From contig CAIRAY010000041.1 of NCBI GenBank assembly GCA_903876665.1, forward strand, positions 1-59,358: 59,358 nt of DNA, written 5' to 3'. Shown piece by piece: positions 31,475-39,846 of the stretch. Under the pieces are notes generated by a model. It made no database searches. It saw nothing but the letters and a program-made list of their open reading frames with translations, and was not told where the DNA came from. Each line of letters opens with the position of its first letter. Positions within the stretch are counted from its first letter, which is position 1. A program made the position numbers and the translations under genes. Source of the DNA: an uncultured Fibrobacterota bacterium. Lineage in GTDB: Bacteria > Fibrobacterota > Fibrobacteria > Fibrobacterales > Fibrobacteraceae.

Positions 31475-32758
31475 ATGTCTGAAACCATTCCCCATATCGA
31501 CGCGTCCCAATTTGAGTCCGTGGTCCTTCAGGGCGGCAAAGTCGCAGTAGATTTCTATTCGGATGAATGCGCGCCCTGTGAAGCCTTGGCTCCCAAGTTT
31601 AATGCCATGGGGTTTTTGTATGGAAAAGATGTCACTTTTGTGAAAATATTCCGACAAAATAATCGCGAGCTGGCCACCAGTCTGGGGGTAAGGTCTTCCC
31701 CGACCGTCTTGTTCTATGAAAATGGGGTTCGGGTTGGTGATTTGCTGACCGGTGGAATCAAGCGTGGCGACCTGGTACGCAATTTAGACGCATTGGTGGG
31801 GCCTTCGCGCGCTCAAGAAATCCATTCCCAGGATAAACCTTTTACCACGGATTGCGATGTATTGATTTTGGGTGGAGGTCCTGCAGGCCTTGCTGCGGCG
31901 ATCTATGCGGCCCAGGCTAAAAAGAAGACCATTGTGGTGGACTTGAATTACATGCATGGCGGACAAGTGTCTACGACCCACTTGGTTTCCAACTACCCCG
32001 GATTCCCCAAGCCCATCAGTGGAATGGAGCTCGGAGATCGCATGGGAGCGCAGGCCCGCGAGGCCGGTGCGGATTTCCGTGCGGCCGTGGATGCCTCCCA
32101 AATTGATTTGCGTAATCGGACCGTTCTGGTCGATGGGCTCGAAACCATTCGCGGGAAAAAACTCATTTTGGCCATGGGCTCAAGTCCCAGACCTTTGGGT
32201 GTGCCCGGTGAAAAGGAATACAAGGGTCAAGGCATTTCCTATTGTGGGACCTGCGACGCCAAGTACTATGAAGGCAAGGATGTGGTGGTGATTGGGGGTG
32301 GAAGCTCCGCCGTGGAAGAATCCATCTTTATTTCCCAATTTGCAAAACATGTGCGGATTGTTTACCGTGGAAGTCAATTGCGCGCCAACCAGACGGCCCA
32401 GGACCTGGCCCACGCCAATCCCAAAATTGAATTTATCCTCAACCATGAACCCCGTGCCTTCATCAAGACCGCGACGGGCATGCAGGTGGATTTTGAGGAT
32501 GTAAAAAGCAAGGAGCGCCATATCCTCGATACGGATGGGGTCTTTGTCTTCATTGGCATGAATCCCAATTTGGATGTGGTTCCGGACGGGCTTGGGCTGG
32601 ATGAATTTGGATACATCAAGACCGATGGCCTCATGCACACCAGCATTCCCGATGTTTTTGCCGTGGGCGATATCGCCTCCAAGCCCCTGCGTCAGATCAC
32701 CGTGGCTGTTTCGGAAGGAACCATCGCCGGAGTGCAAGCTGGCCACGAGCTTGGGTAG
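31475..32758 (+). CDS. Thioredoxin-thioredoxin reductase fusion
   Basis: This 427-residue protein joins an N-terminal thioredoxin domain (active site CAPC, C32/C35) to a full low-molecular-weight thioredoxin reductase. The FAD site is GGGPAG at 133-138, the redox pair CGTC at C257/C260, the NADPH site GGGSSA at 274-279, and VFAVGDIA lies near the end. It should pass electrons from NADPH to disulfides within one chain. The order thioredoxin-then-reductase is opposite to the better known M. leprae fusion. GAGGAGGA precedes the ATG at 31475, so the earlier in-frame ATG inside the repeat is not the start. It probably supports the upstream Cys-peptide cluster. Confidence 0.88.
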   Translation: MSETIPHIDASQFESVVLQGGKVAVDFYSDECAPCEALAPKFNAMGFLYGKDVTFVKIFRQNNRELATSLGVRSSPTVLFYENGVRVGDLLTGGIKRGDLVRNLDALVGPSRAQEIHSQDKPFTTDCDVLILGGGPAGLAAAIYAAQAKKKTIVVDLNYMHGGQVSTTHLVSNYPGFPKPISGMELGDRMGAQAREAGADFRAAVDASQIDLRNRTVLVDGLETIRGKKLILAMGSSPRPLGVPGEKEYKGQGISYCGTCDAKYYEGKDVVVIGGGSSAVEESIFISQFAKHVRIVYRGSQLRANQTAQDLAHANPKIEFILNHEPRAFIKTATGMQVDFEDVKSKERHILDTDGVFVFIGMNPNLDVVPDGLGLDEFGYIKTDGLMHTSIPDVFAVGDIASKPLRQITVAVSEGTIAGVQAGHELG

Positions 32759-32778
32759 CCCCGAAATTCCTATCTTGG
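32751..32778 (+). promoter_or_regulatory. Promoter of the pseudouridine synthase gene
   Basis: TTG, 17 bases, TATCTTGG, with the ATG six bases after TATCTT. It overlaps the last codons of the thioredoxin fusion gene and fits the leaderless TAnnTTTG-like class. Confidence 0.4.
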
Positions 32779-32782
32779 GGGA

Positions 32783-33547
32783 ATGGATGAAGAATTTTTC
32801 GAAGATCAAGAGATCGAGCAGGACGAACCTGCGCCTGAAGGCATGCGCATCAACAAGTTTCTCGCACTCTGCGGAGTCGGGAGTCGCCGTAGCGTAGAAG
32901 AAACGGTTCGCGCAGGTCGCGTGAGCATCAATGGCGAGCTGATTTCGGATTTGGGACGCCGGGTCCTGCAAGGCGACCAGGTAACCGTGGATGGCAAGCC
33001 TGTCCGCGCACCCCACAAATATACGGTGCTGGTTTTGAACAAACCCGCCGGATGTGTCAGTACCCGTATCGATCCCGAGGGTCGCGAAACCGTGTATGAC
33101 TTTTTGCCGCCGGTATTTCGGAATCTGCGCAATGTGGGTCGTCTCGACTTGCAGAGCCGTGGGCTCTTGCTTTTCACAGACGATGGGGACCTGGCCTTCC
33201 GCTTGACCCATCCTTCCTTCGAAATCCGCCGCACCTACAACATTTGGACCGACCGTCCCATTGGCCCCGAGGGCCGAGCCGAGCTCCTGCAGGGGGTCGA
33301 TTTGGGCGAAGGGGAGTGGGGAGCTGCGAAAGCGGTAAAGGTTGACGAGGAAAAAACCGAAATAACTCTTGTGGAAGGTAAAAATCGGGAACTCCGTCGT
33401 ATGATGCAGGCCATTGGCCGGCGTGTCCGCGATTTGAAGCGGGTTTCCTTTGGACCCTTGCACCTGGGCGATTTGGCCGCGGGCGATTTCCGCGAACTCT
33501 CCGAAGACGAGATGGCCGAACTCTACCACAGCGTCGGAATGATTTGA
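32783..33547 (+). CDS. rluB: RluB/RsuA-family rRNA pseudouridine synthase
   Basis: This 254-residue protein has an S4 RNA-binding domain (RINKFLALCGVGSRRSVEET, about residues 22-41) and the pseudouridine synthase core. The catalytic aspartate D122 is in VGRLDLQSRGLLLFTDDG, and NRELRRMMQAIG is the late family motif. It converts a uridine in ribosomal RNA to pseudouridine; RluB acts on helix 89-93 of 23S rRNA, RsuA on 16S. An acidic N-terminal extension of about 20 residues precedes the S4 domain. The RluB assignment over RsuA or RluE is tentative. Confidence 0.85.
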   Translation: MDEEFFEDQEIEQDEPAPEGMRINKFLALCGVGSRRSVEETVRAGRVSINGELISDLGRRVLQGDQVTVDGKPVRAPHKYTVLVLNKPAGCVSTRIDPEGRETVYDFLPPVFRNLRNVGRLDLQSRGLLLFTDDGDLAFRLTHPSFEIRRTYNIWTDRPIGPEGRAELLQGVDLGEGEWGAAKAVKVDEEKTEITLVEGKNRELRRMMQAIGRRVRDLKRVSFGPLHLGDLAAGDFRELSEDEMAELYHSVGMI

Positions 33548-33563
33548 CCGCATTGGAGTTAGG

Positions 33564-34973
33564 ATGGTAAAGACACTGGGAAATCGTACTGGGTTCGCAT
33601 GGTCGTTAATGATCCTGTGCGCCATGAATTCCTGGGCTCTTGGCGGAACCGATGGCTTGCCCTCCATTCCCACCGCAGGTGTCTTGCCTCACAGTGCCTA
33701 CCAGCTTCACGGGGAGCTCGCCTGGCAGCGGGTTCCTGAGTCGGGTGAATATTCCAGCGCCTTTCCCTGGGTGAGTGGAGTGCGCTTGGGCTTGTTCGAT
33801 CGCGCCGAGTTCGGAGTCGAGGTCGGAAGCAAAATTTCGGTATCGGGCAAAATGCAGTTTTTGCAGGAACAGGACTGGTTTCCTTCCCTGAGCTTTGGTG
33901 CTCGTCAAATCTTCAATTCCCAGGAAGCCCACTTTTACTCCGTGCCTGACTCCCTGCGGACTTCTTATGCCGGTGAGCTGTACATGGTGGCATCCAAAAA
34001 GTTTTTTGGCGTGACGAGTCTCAACGGGGGCATGTCGGTGGTGCCTGGATTGGATTCGGGAATGGCGGAATTGTTCTGGGGCGTTTCCCAGGGATTGTTT
34101 GGTGGACTGGAGCTGGTTTACGATGGGTTGCAGCGCAACGATGACTTGCACCATGCACTAGGACTTTCCTGGTCCTTCCGCGATTTTTTGCGGATTTCCG
34201 TGGGCGCCAAGGAAGTCGACCGGTTCTTTTATCAGAACGAGCAATTTGGTTTTTACATGCGTGACCGGGAAAATCGCTCCCCGGATGGGTATTCCGCTCC
34301 CGGGATTTGGACCGCCCTGAGCTTTACGGGGTTCATGTCCAGTGGTTCCCAGCCTTCTACCCCCGAACGCTTGATTATTTTCGAAAAACGCCTGGATTCC
34401 CAGTCCAAGAATACGGAAAAATACGGTGCGCGCGTGGATCGTCTCGAGCTCCAGATTCAGGAAATGCGAAAGGGAAGCGCCGATTCTGTCACCATCAAGG
34501 AATTGATCGCGGAGCGAATGTTGCAAGATCTGGTTAAAGGTTTGACCGATGAAACTTGGGATCCGCGCCAGGGACGTCGTCTGCAGGACAGTCTACTTTC
34601 GCTGGGCGAAGTGTCCAATCGAATTCTGGTGCGAACCGTGCAGCGGGAGTCTTCTTCGCTAGAATACCGTTTGCTGGGTTTGCGTATCATGGGCTCCAGC
34701 CAGAGTCCGCGATTCGTGGCTGAGCTTGCCGAGGTGCTCTCCTCTGCGGAGGTCGCTTTGGTGCGGGAAGCGGTATTGGCCCTCGCAAAGATTGGGACCC
34801 CCGAGGCCTTGGACTTGTTGCGGGTATTTCGCCCCAAGGCAAACCCCGAAATGCAAAAGAATATTGACGAAATCCTTAAGTCCGTAATCCCGGCGACACC
34901 CATAGCGCCTGCGGTCCTTACCCCAGCGCCTCCACCGGTTCCTGTTCCAACTTCGTCAGGTCCTGCCCTCTGA
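33564..34973 (+). CDS. Exported barrel-like protein with C-terminal coiled coil and HEAT-like repeats
   Basis: This 469-residue protein has a signal peptide (FAWSLMILCAMNSWA) and a first half of about 250 residues with barrel-like strands. The second half has a short coiled coil (about 270-300: EKYGARVDRLELQIQEMR) and a HEAT-repeat-like part (LREAVLALAKIGTPEALDLL). It ends in a Pro/Thr/Val-rich tail. The combination is unfamiliar to me. GGAG precedes the ATG by six bases, and a terminator follows at 34997. It may be coexpressed with the pseudouridine synthase gene 16 bases upstream. Confidence 0.6.
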   Translation: MVKTLGNRTGFAWSLMILCAMNSWALGGTDGLPSIPTAGVLPHSAYQLHGELAWQRVPESGEYSSAFPWVSGVRLGLFDRAEFGVEVGSKISVSGKMQFLQEQDWFPSLSFGARQIFNSQEAHFYSVPDSLRTSYAGELYMVASKKFFGVTSLNGGMSVVPGLDSGMAELFWGVSQGLFGGLELVYDGLQRNDDLHHALGLSWSFRDFLRISVGAKEVDRFFYQNEQFGFYMRDRENRSPDGYSAPGIWTALSFTGFMSSGSQPSTPERLIIFEKRLDSQSKNTEKYGARVDRLELQIQEMRKGSADSVTIKELIAERMLQDLVKGLTDETWDPRQGRRLQDSLLSLGEVSNRILVRTVQRESSSLEYRLLGLRIMGSSQSPRFVAELAEVLSSAEVALVREAVLALAKIGTPEALDLLRVFRPKANPEMQKNIDEILKSVIPATPIAPAVLTPAPPPVPVPTSSGPAL

Positions 34974-34996
34974 TTTCAACAAAAATGTAAAGCCAC

Positions 34997-35026
34997 GCCC
35001 AAATTCTTCCGAATTTGGGCTCTTTT
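34997..35026 (+). terminator. Rho-independent terminator
   Basis: GCCCAAATTC-TTCC-GAATTTGGGC is a perfect 10-bp hairpin followed by TCTTTTC. It ends the transcript of the barrel-HEAT gene. Confidence 0.85.
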
Positions 35027-35057
35027 CAATTGGTGTGCATTTTGCGTACAAAGGGGT

Positions 35058-35765
35058 ATGCGAGAAATGGCAATATTGAAGATGGGCTCGACTTTTGGCG
35101 GAGGTCTGTCCAGTCGAATGGGTGATTTTGAGGATTGGGTCCTGCAGACCCTTCCGGAGACGTCCCGGGAGCTTTTTGACGTTTGGTCCGAGGGAATGCT
35201 ATTCCCCGATCCGAAAAGCCTGAAGGGTTTGATCATTACGGGCTCCCATTCCATGGTGACTCATCCTTCCAATTGGGATAAAAAGGCGATGCATTGGGTG
35301 CGGTGGGCCTTGGATGCGGGCATTCCCATTCTGGGGATTTGTTATGGGCATCAAATGTTGGCCCAGATTTTGGGCGGTGTCGTGGGCTTTCTTCCCGATG
35401 GTCCCGAAATTGGCTACGAGCGTTTGAAATTTTTGGGGGATTATGAGGCGGATCCTCTATTTGGATTGTATCCATCCCATTTTGATTCCTTTGCGTTCCA
35501 CTACCAGACTATTACTCGCCTTCCCTACAGTGCCAAGGTTCTCGCCCGATCGGTGCGAGAGGCCTCCCATGCAGTCAAATACGGAGAGAATGTCTGGGGA
35601 GTTCAGTATCACCCTGAATTTACCCGGGCAATTGCCCAGCAGTATTTGATTCATGAATCCCTGGAAATTGAGCGGCTAGGGTTTGATTTGCGGACACTAA
35701 TCCAGCGCGCCGAGCTCGAACGGCCTCCAGATCCTTTGATTCCACGCTTTGTGGAATTATGTTAA
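35058..35765 (+). CDS. Class I glutamine amidotransferase-like protein
   Basis: This 235-residue protein has the full class I amidotransferase triad: C95 in GICYGHQMLA, and H185 and E187 in WGVQYHPEF. It resembles GMP-synthase-type stand-alone amidotransferases and should release ammonia from glutamine or hydrolyse a gamma-glutamyl compound. No synthetase domain follows, so the acceptor is unknown. A GGGG sits close to the ATG at 35058. A DHH-like phosphoesterase gene begins six bases after its stop codon. Confidence 0.82.
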   Translation: MREMAILKMGSTFGGGLSSRMGDFEDWVLQTLPETSRELFDVWSEGMLFPDPKSLKGLIITGSHSMVTHPSNWDKKAMHWVRWALDAGIPILGICYGHQMLAQILGGVVGFLPDGPEIGYERLKFLGDYEADPLFGLYPSHFDSFAFHYQTITRLPYSAKVLARSVREASHAVKYGENVWGVQYHPEFTRAIAQQYLIHESLEIERLGFDLRTLIQRAELERPPDPLIPRFVELC

Positions 35766-35771
35766 TGGAAT

Positions 35772-36725
35772 ATGGAACGGCATCGAATACGACTTTCAGG
35801 AAAATACCGGCTGATCACCCGCAGTGATTTTGACGGGCTCGTTTGTGGAATGTTATTTCAAGAGGCGGGATTAACCGACTCCATCCTATTTTCCCACCCT
35901 AAGGATATGCAGGACGGAACCGTCGAAGTCAATGACCGCGATATTATTGCGGGACTTCCCTATGTGCCTGGTTGTGCCATGGCCTACAATGTTTTAGAAG
36001 ATGATTTGGTTCCCTTGGAAGACAGGGAAATGGGGCGTTTTCAATGTGATACGCGACTACCTTCCGTTGCTCGCCTTGTGTATTCCTGGCTGGGGGGGCG
36101 TCTTGCGTTTCCTCGCATTGACCAGGCCATGCTTGCTGCGGTAGACAAGGCCACATCGGCGCAGTATTCCATGGAGGAGATTCTTGAGCCGAACGACTGG
36201 GTGTTGTTAGGATTCCTGATGGATGCACGGACGGGTCTGGGGCGCTTCCGGGACTTCCGTCTCAGTAATTACCAATTAATGATGGAGTTAATCCCTTATT
36301 GTCGCAATCACACCATTGCGGAAATCTTAGTTCATCCCGATGTGGCGGAGCGAGTGCAGATTTACCTGGACCACATGTTCCAGTTCGGGGAACAGATCCG
36401 GCGTTGCACCCGGATGGAAGGGGCGGTGGGAATTATTGATTTGCGAGAAGAAGAATCGATTTGGGCAGGGAATCGGTTTGTAGTTTACGCGCTTTTCCCA
36501 AAAATGGCGGTTAGCATTCATGTACTTTGGGGCCTGCGCAGGCAAAATACAGTTTTTGCCGTGGGTCGCTCCATCCTCAGTCAACATTCCCATGTGGACA
36601 TCGGGGAGTTGATGACGAAATTTGGCGGAGGTGGAAGACCTTCAGCGGGAACCTGCCAGGTTCCCCATGCCGAGGCGGAGCGCGTCCAAGCGGAGATTGT
36701 CCGCGCGTTTCAGAGTCCCTCTTAG
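35772..36725 (+). CDS. DHH/DHHA1-like phosphoesterase (exopolyphosphatase-like)
   Basis: This 317-residue protein opens with RLITRSDFDGLVCGMLF, the first metal-binding strand of DHH phosphoesterases with DFD in place of the usual DxD. It ends with the DHHA1 signature FGGGGRPSAGTC near residue 285. The middle DHH motif itself is not evident, so it may be a divergent member of the 'exopolyphosphatase-related' group. Substrates in the family include oligonucleotides, cyclic dinucleotides and polyphosphate. It forms a pair with the amidotransferase gene and overlaps the convergent porin gene by four bases. Confidence 0.75.
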   Translation: MERHRIRLSGKYRLITRSDFDGLVCGMLFQEAGLTDSILFSHPKDMQDGTVEVNDRDIIAGLPYVPGCAMAYNVLEDDLVPLEDREMGRFQCDTRLPSVARLVYSWLGGRLAFPRIDQAMLAAVDKATSAQYSMEEILEPNDWVLLGFLMDARTGLGRFRDFRLSNYQLMMELIPYCRNHTIAEILVHPDVAERVQIYLDHMFQFGEQIRRCTRMEGAVGIIDLREEESIWAGNRFVVYALFPKMAVSIHVLWGLRRQNTVFAVGRSILSQHSHVDIGELMTKFGGGGRPSAGTCQVPHAEAERVQAEIVRAFQSPS

Positions 36726-37831
36726 AATTCTACGGCGGCTTCGAGGCCTACGGACAACAAATCACCTGCATTCATGTTCCAGCGGTATTTGGACCAGAGT
36801 GTCACGGACATCTCTTCGGACGGGTACAGGTACACATTGGGTGTGCAGGCGAAGTATTCGTCGTTATCCAATTTTAGCGATGGATCGTGGTATTCACCGC
36901 CTAGGCCAAAGGCAAGTTTGGGCAGGATTTTGAATCCGGGCTCGATGTAGGCGAAGCGTTCTTCAGGAATGTCGGACTGAGATGCCGCGGTGCTGTCGTC
37001 ATTTGCCAAAAAGGCCTGGTAGAGGCTTGCGCCCAAGCTAAAATTCTTGTAGTTGAATGAGGGCTCGGCCAGAAGCGTGTATGTCTTTTTGTCTTGGTTG
37101 GGGATCATGGCTCCCGCTGCATTGATCGCGTAGTCCAGGCTTCCGGTGGATTTGGAATACTGGGTTTCGACGCCAAGGGTGTAGCGACGTTGACGGCCAC
37201 CATTCTTGAAAACCAGGTCGCCCATGGGACGGACCGACCATTTTTCGTCAGTACGATCGGAAAGAGGAATGGAATAAGCCGCAAAGCCCCAAATGGCCTT
37301 GTTGTTGGCATCGGGAGCGCCCAAGTAAATTTGACCTTCTCCACCGAGATCGAAGCCGATACCCCGGACATAGGTTTCCTTCATGATCGATCCGTATTCC
37401 TGAGCCCAGCGGTAACCGTAATAGTTCATGTTGCCACCCGACCAGGTCAGGTCACCCACCAGCAATTTGGCCTTGCGGGAAAATTCCCATTGGAATTGGA
37501 TTCCATCAAATACCAGGGAGCCCCAGCGGCTATCGCCATCGTCGAAACGAGCGGATCGGTTGTCTTCAACGCTACGGACCACCGAAGGACGGAGAACGGA
37601 GTCGGCGCCAAGCACGGTGGAATAATTGGTGACATAGAGCTCGACGGCGGTTTTCTCGTCAAAAGCTGCACGGGTGGTAAGAGAAATGTCCTGATTGGCG
37701 GAATTGTGGGAATTCCAGGATTTGTCGAGGTTGTTTTCGACATCGGCGGTCATGGCGCCGGAAAATGTGACTTCAGTGGCGGAGGCAAAAGCGGCCGCGG
37801 CAAGAAGGGGAAGTGCAAATTTGCGAAGCAT
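36722..37831 (-). CDS. Porin-like outer-membrane protein (paralogue of 37922-38995)
   Basis: This 369-residue protein has a signal peptide (MLRKFALPLLAAAAFAS) and a barrel pattern ending in GLEAAVEF. It shares with the next gene the opening VTFSGAMTADVEN / VEFTGYLDADMAA and the central GDLTWSGGNMNYYGYRW-type and SIMKETYVRGIGFD / SIMKENYFRGLGVD segments, so the two arose by duplication. It lies downstream of that paralogue, past a terminator, and so probably has its own promoter. The substrate is unknown. The 3' end overlaps the convergent DHH gene. Confidence 0.7.
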   Translation of the reverse strand: MLRKFALPLLAAAAFASATEVTFSGAMTADVENNLDKSWNSHNSANQDISLTTRAAFDEKTAVELYVTNYSTVLGADSVLRPSVVRSVEDNRSARFDDGDSRWGSLVFDGIQFQWEFSRKAKLLVGDLTWSGGNMNYYGYRWAQEYGSIMKETYVRGIGFDLGGEGQIYLGAPDANNKAIWGFAAYSIPLSDRTDEKWSVRPMGDLVFKNGGRQRRYTLGVETQYSKSTGSLDYAINAAGAMIPNQDKKTYTLLAEPSFNYKNFSLGASLYQAFLANDDSTAASQSDIPEERFAYIEPGFKILPKLAFGLGGEYHDPSLKLDNDEYFACTPNVYLYPSEEMSVTLWSKYRWNMNAGDLLSVGLEAAVEF

Positions 37832-37868
37832 AGTTTACCGTCTCGAATAAAGAATGCAAGGAAGATAG

Positions 37869-37900
37869 AAAAACCCCATGGACAAGGGTATCCATGGGGT
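37869..37900 (-). terminator. Rho-independent terminator of the 37922-38995 gene
   Basis: Minus strand: ACCCCATGGA, eight-base loop, TCCATGGGGT and then a run of T. It lies 22 bases past the stop codon, so the paralogous porin gene downstream is probably transcribed separately. Confidence 0.8.
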
Positions 37901-37921
37901 GCAATCTTTGTCGGGGGTGTG

Positions 37922-38995
37922 TTAGAAGCTGGCGATCAATTCGGTCCCGAAGGAGAATGTTGCATCTGCGCTGGTGTCGTAGTAGAATGTGGGGCCCCCC
38001 CAGACGACAACCTGGCTTCCTGCGATTGGAGTTACATACAGGGTTGGGTAGGTGGAGAAGTCGGAATCCTTGGCGCCCTTGGCGCGGTTATGAATTTCAA
38101 GGGGAAGTCCAACCGCGATGTTGTCGTTTACGGTATAGCCCGGTTCCACGTAGTAGAAGGACTCTTCGGGAACATCGATGACGCTTTGCTTGGCTGCATC
38201 GTCAGCCAGGATGGCGTAGAATGCGGTTCCTGCAACGGTTACAGCGCCAAAGGCCAGCGCAGCTTCGACCTTTGCGGTCTGGCTCGCATCCATATCGGGA
38301 TCCTTGAGGAATCCGTAGGATGCCTTCACCGAGTGGTCGCCGAATTTTGCGCTTCCGCTTACGCCGGTCTTGATAAACGTGTTTCCATCCATGTCATCCG
38401 TGATGTAAAAGAAAGGCTTGGCCGAGTAATCCCCGGATTCAAAGCTGTAGGCTAGGTAGCCCGCTGAGGCCGTGTTGCTTAGATCCGAAGATCCGGCATA
38501 AACGCTCACGCCCTTGTAATCTACGCCCAGGCCACGGAAATAATTCTCCTTCATGATGGAGGCGGCAAAGAGGGTGCGCTTGTAGGCATAGTAGCTAAAG
38601 GCGCCTTCAGTAACGGTAAAGTCACCTGCCAAAAGCTTTAGGCCCATGTCCGTTTCATAGCTCGCCCAGACCCCATCAAAGTAAAGGGTTGGCCAACGGG
38701 TCAGGCTTCCGGATGCATCCACCACCGGTGTTCCACCCGCAGGCACGCTTTTTGGCGTGTAGCTCGTAATTCCGAGGCTCACGGTCACCTTGTCGGAGAA
38801 TTTTGCGTTTGCTACCAGGTCTGCTTCGTGGTTGGACTGGTAGACGAGATTCTTGGCGGTTTTGTCGTAAGTGGCCGCCATGTCGGCGTCCAGGTATCCG
38901 GTGAATTCGACCTTGGGTCCCGAAGCTTCTTCAGCAAAAGCGCTGAATGCGAGAAGCAGGGCGGAAGAGATGATTTTTGAGGTCTTGATGGACAT
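37922..38995 (-). CDS. Porin-like outer-membrane protein (paralogue of 36722-37831)
   Basis: This 357-residue protein has a signal peptide (ISSALLLAFSAFAEE) and amphipathic strands ending in SFGTELIASF with the terminal Phe of outer-membrane barrels. Compared with its paralogue it is poorer in Trp and richer in Ala, Val and Asp. AGGAG (AAAAGGAGAAC) lies just before the ATG. It is the likely promoter-proximal copy, with the 214-base gap 38996-39209 shared with the divergent lolA gene. The role is probably diffusion or sugar uptake, which is inference from the fold only. Confidence 0.7.
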   Translation of the reverse strand: MSIKTSKIISSALLLAFSAFAEEASGPKVEFTGYLDADMAATYDKTAKNLVYQSNHEADLVANAKFSDKVTVSLGITSYTPKSVPAGGTPVVDASGSLTRWPTLYFDGVWASYETDMGLKLLAGDFTVTEGAFSYYAYKRTLFAASIMKENYFRGLGVDYKGVSVYAGSSDLSNTASAGYLAYSFESGDYSAKPFFYITDDMDGNTFIKTGVSGSAKFGDHSVKASYGFLKDPDMDASQTAKVEAALAFGAVTVAGTAFYAILADDAAKQSVIDVPEESFYYVEPGYTVNDNIAVGLPLEIHNRAKGAKDSDFSTYPTLYVTPIAGSQVVVWGGPTFYYDTSADATFSFGTELIASF

Positions 38996-39171
38996 GTTGT
39001 TCTCCTTTTAGGTGTCTTTGTAGGTACCCTTTTGCAAGGGGTGTGCCAAATCCAGAAAGCCTTGTTTTGACTAAAATTCAAGGGCATGGGAAGGGAAATG
39101 AGAAATCAGGATTGAAATCTTCAACAAAAATGTCGCCAAATACGTAGAATCCGCAAAAAGGGAGCTGGGCG

Positions 39172-39205
39172 TTTCGGGACAGGTTCGTGGTATTTTGTAC
39201 ATTCG
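39172..39205 (+). promoter_or_regulatory. Promoter of the lolA-like gene
   Basis: TTTCG, 21 bases, TACATTCG, with the ATG six bases after TACATT and no Shine-Dalgarno. Same geometry as the promoters at 14055, 29073 and 50351. Confidence 0.4.
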
Positions 39206-39209
39206 ATCT

Positions 39210-39842
39210 ATGCTCAAAGCCTATAAATCAGTGTATTTCGCCTTGTTTGTCTTGGTGTGCTCGTCTTTTGCTTCGGAGGCGGAGTCCATTCTGGCCAAAT
39301 CCGGAGAACGGCTCAAGTCCGCAAAGATCTGGAGCATGGATTTCCGGGTTGAATCCCGAGTTTCCGATGGATCGGTGCAGGCCGCCTACAAAGGGGACTT
39401 CTTGCTTGGGTCCGGGGACCGGTTCCGGTTGCGCCTTCCGGGTCAACATTATTATAGCGACGGGATTTCGCTTTGGCAGTACAATGAACTGCAAAAACAA
39501 GTCATGATCAAGAACAGCGTCGAAACGGATGGGGGCATGCACCCTTCAGAAGTCATGTTCCGCTATTTGAAGTGCAAACCTCTTTCCCTTTCAAAAGGGG
39601 TATTTCAGGGTGTGCCGGTCCATATTATCCAGTTGGATCCCAAGGGTCAGGTCAAGGCCTTCACCGCCATGGAGGTTTGGCTTAAGGAATCGGACCAGAC
39701 ACCGGTAAAAATTGTCACCACCGATAAAACCGGCTCGACGACTTTGTACGAAATCACCAACCTGCGCAAGGACCCGAATTTGGGCGATTCCGCTTTCCGC
39801 TTTGTCGCCACAAAGGATGTCGAAGAAATCGACATGAGGTGA
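39210..39842 (+). CDS. lolA: LolA-like outer-membrane lipoprotein carrier
   Basis: This 210-residue protein has a signal peptide (LKAYKSVYFALFVLVCSSFA) and the LolA fold signature. A strand pair around SAKIWSMDFRVESRV and YKGDFLLGSGDRFRLRLPGQ precedes YSDGISLWQYNELQKQVMI, where LolA has its hydrophobic cavity strands. LolA carries lipoproteins across the periplasm from LolCDE to the outer membrane. The abundance of lipoproteins here agrees. The ATG at 39210 follows a TACATT box by six bases. A secreted-protein gene starts four bases after its stop. Confidence 0.8.
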   Translation: MLKAYKSVYFALFVLVCSSFASEAESILAKSGERLKSAKIWSMDFRVESRVSDGSVQAAYKGDFLLGSGDRFRLRLPGQHYYSDGISLWQYNELQKQVMIKNSVETDGGMHPSEVMFRYLKCKPLSLSKGVFQGVPVHIIQLDPKGQVKAFTAMEVWLKESDQTPVKIVTTDKTGSTTLYEITNLRKDPNLGDSAFRFVATKDVEEIDMR

Positions 39843-39846
39843 TCCC

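Noticed and set aside
32180..33673. 497-codon minus-strand frame
   Set aside because: Antisense to the thioredoxin reductase domain and the pseudouridine synthase, both with intact motifs; the frame has no motif or binding site.
37094..38455. 453-codon plus-strand frame
   Set aside because: Antisense to the two porin-like paralogues and runs through the terminator between them; it reflects their codon bias.
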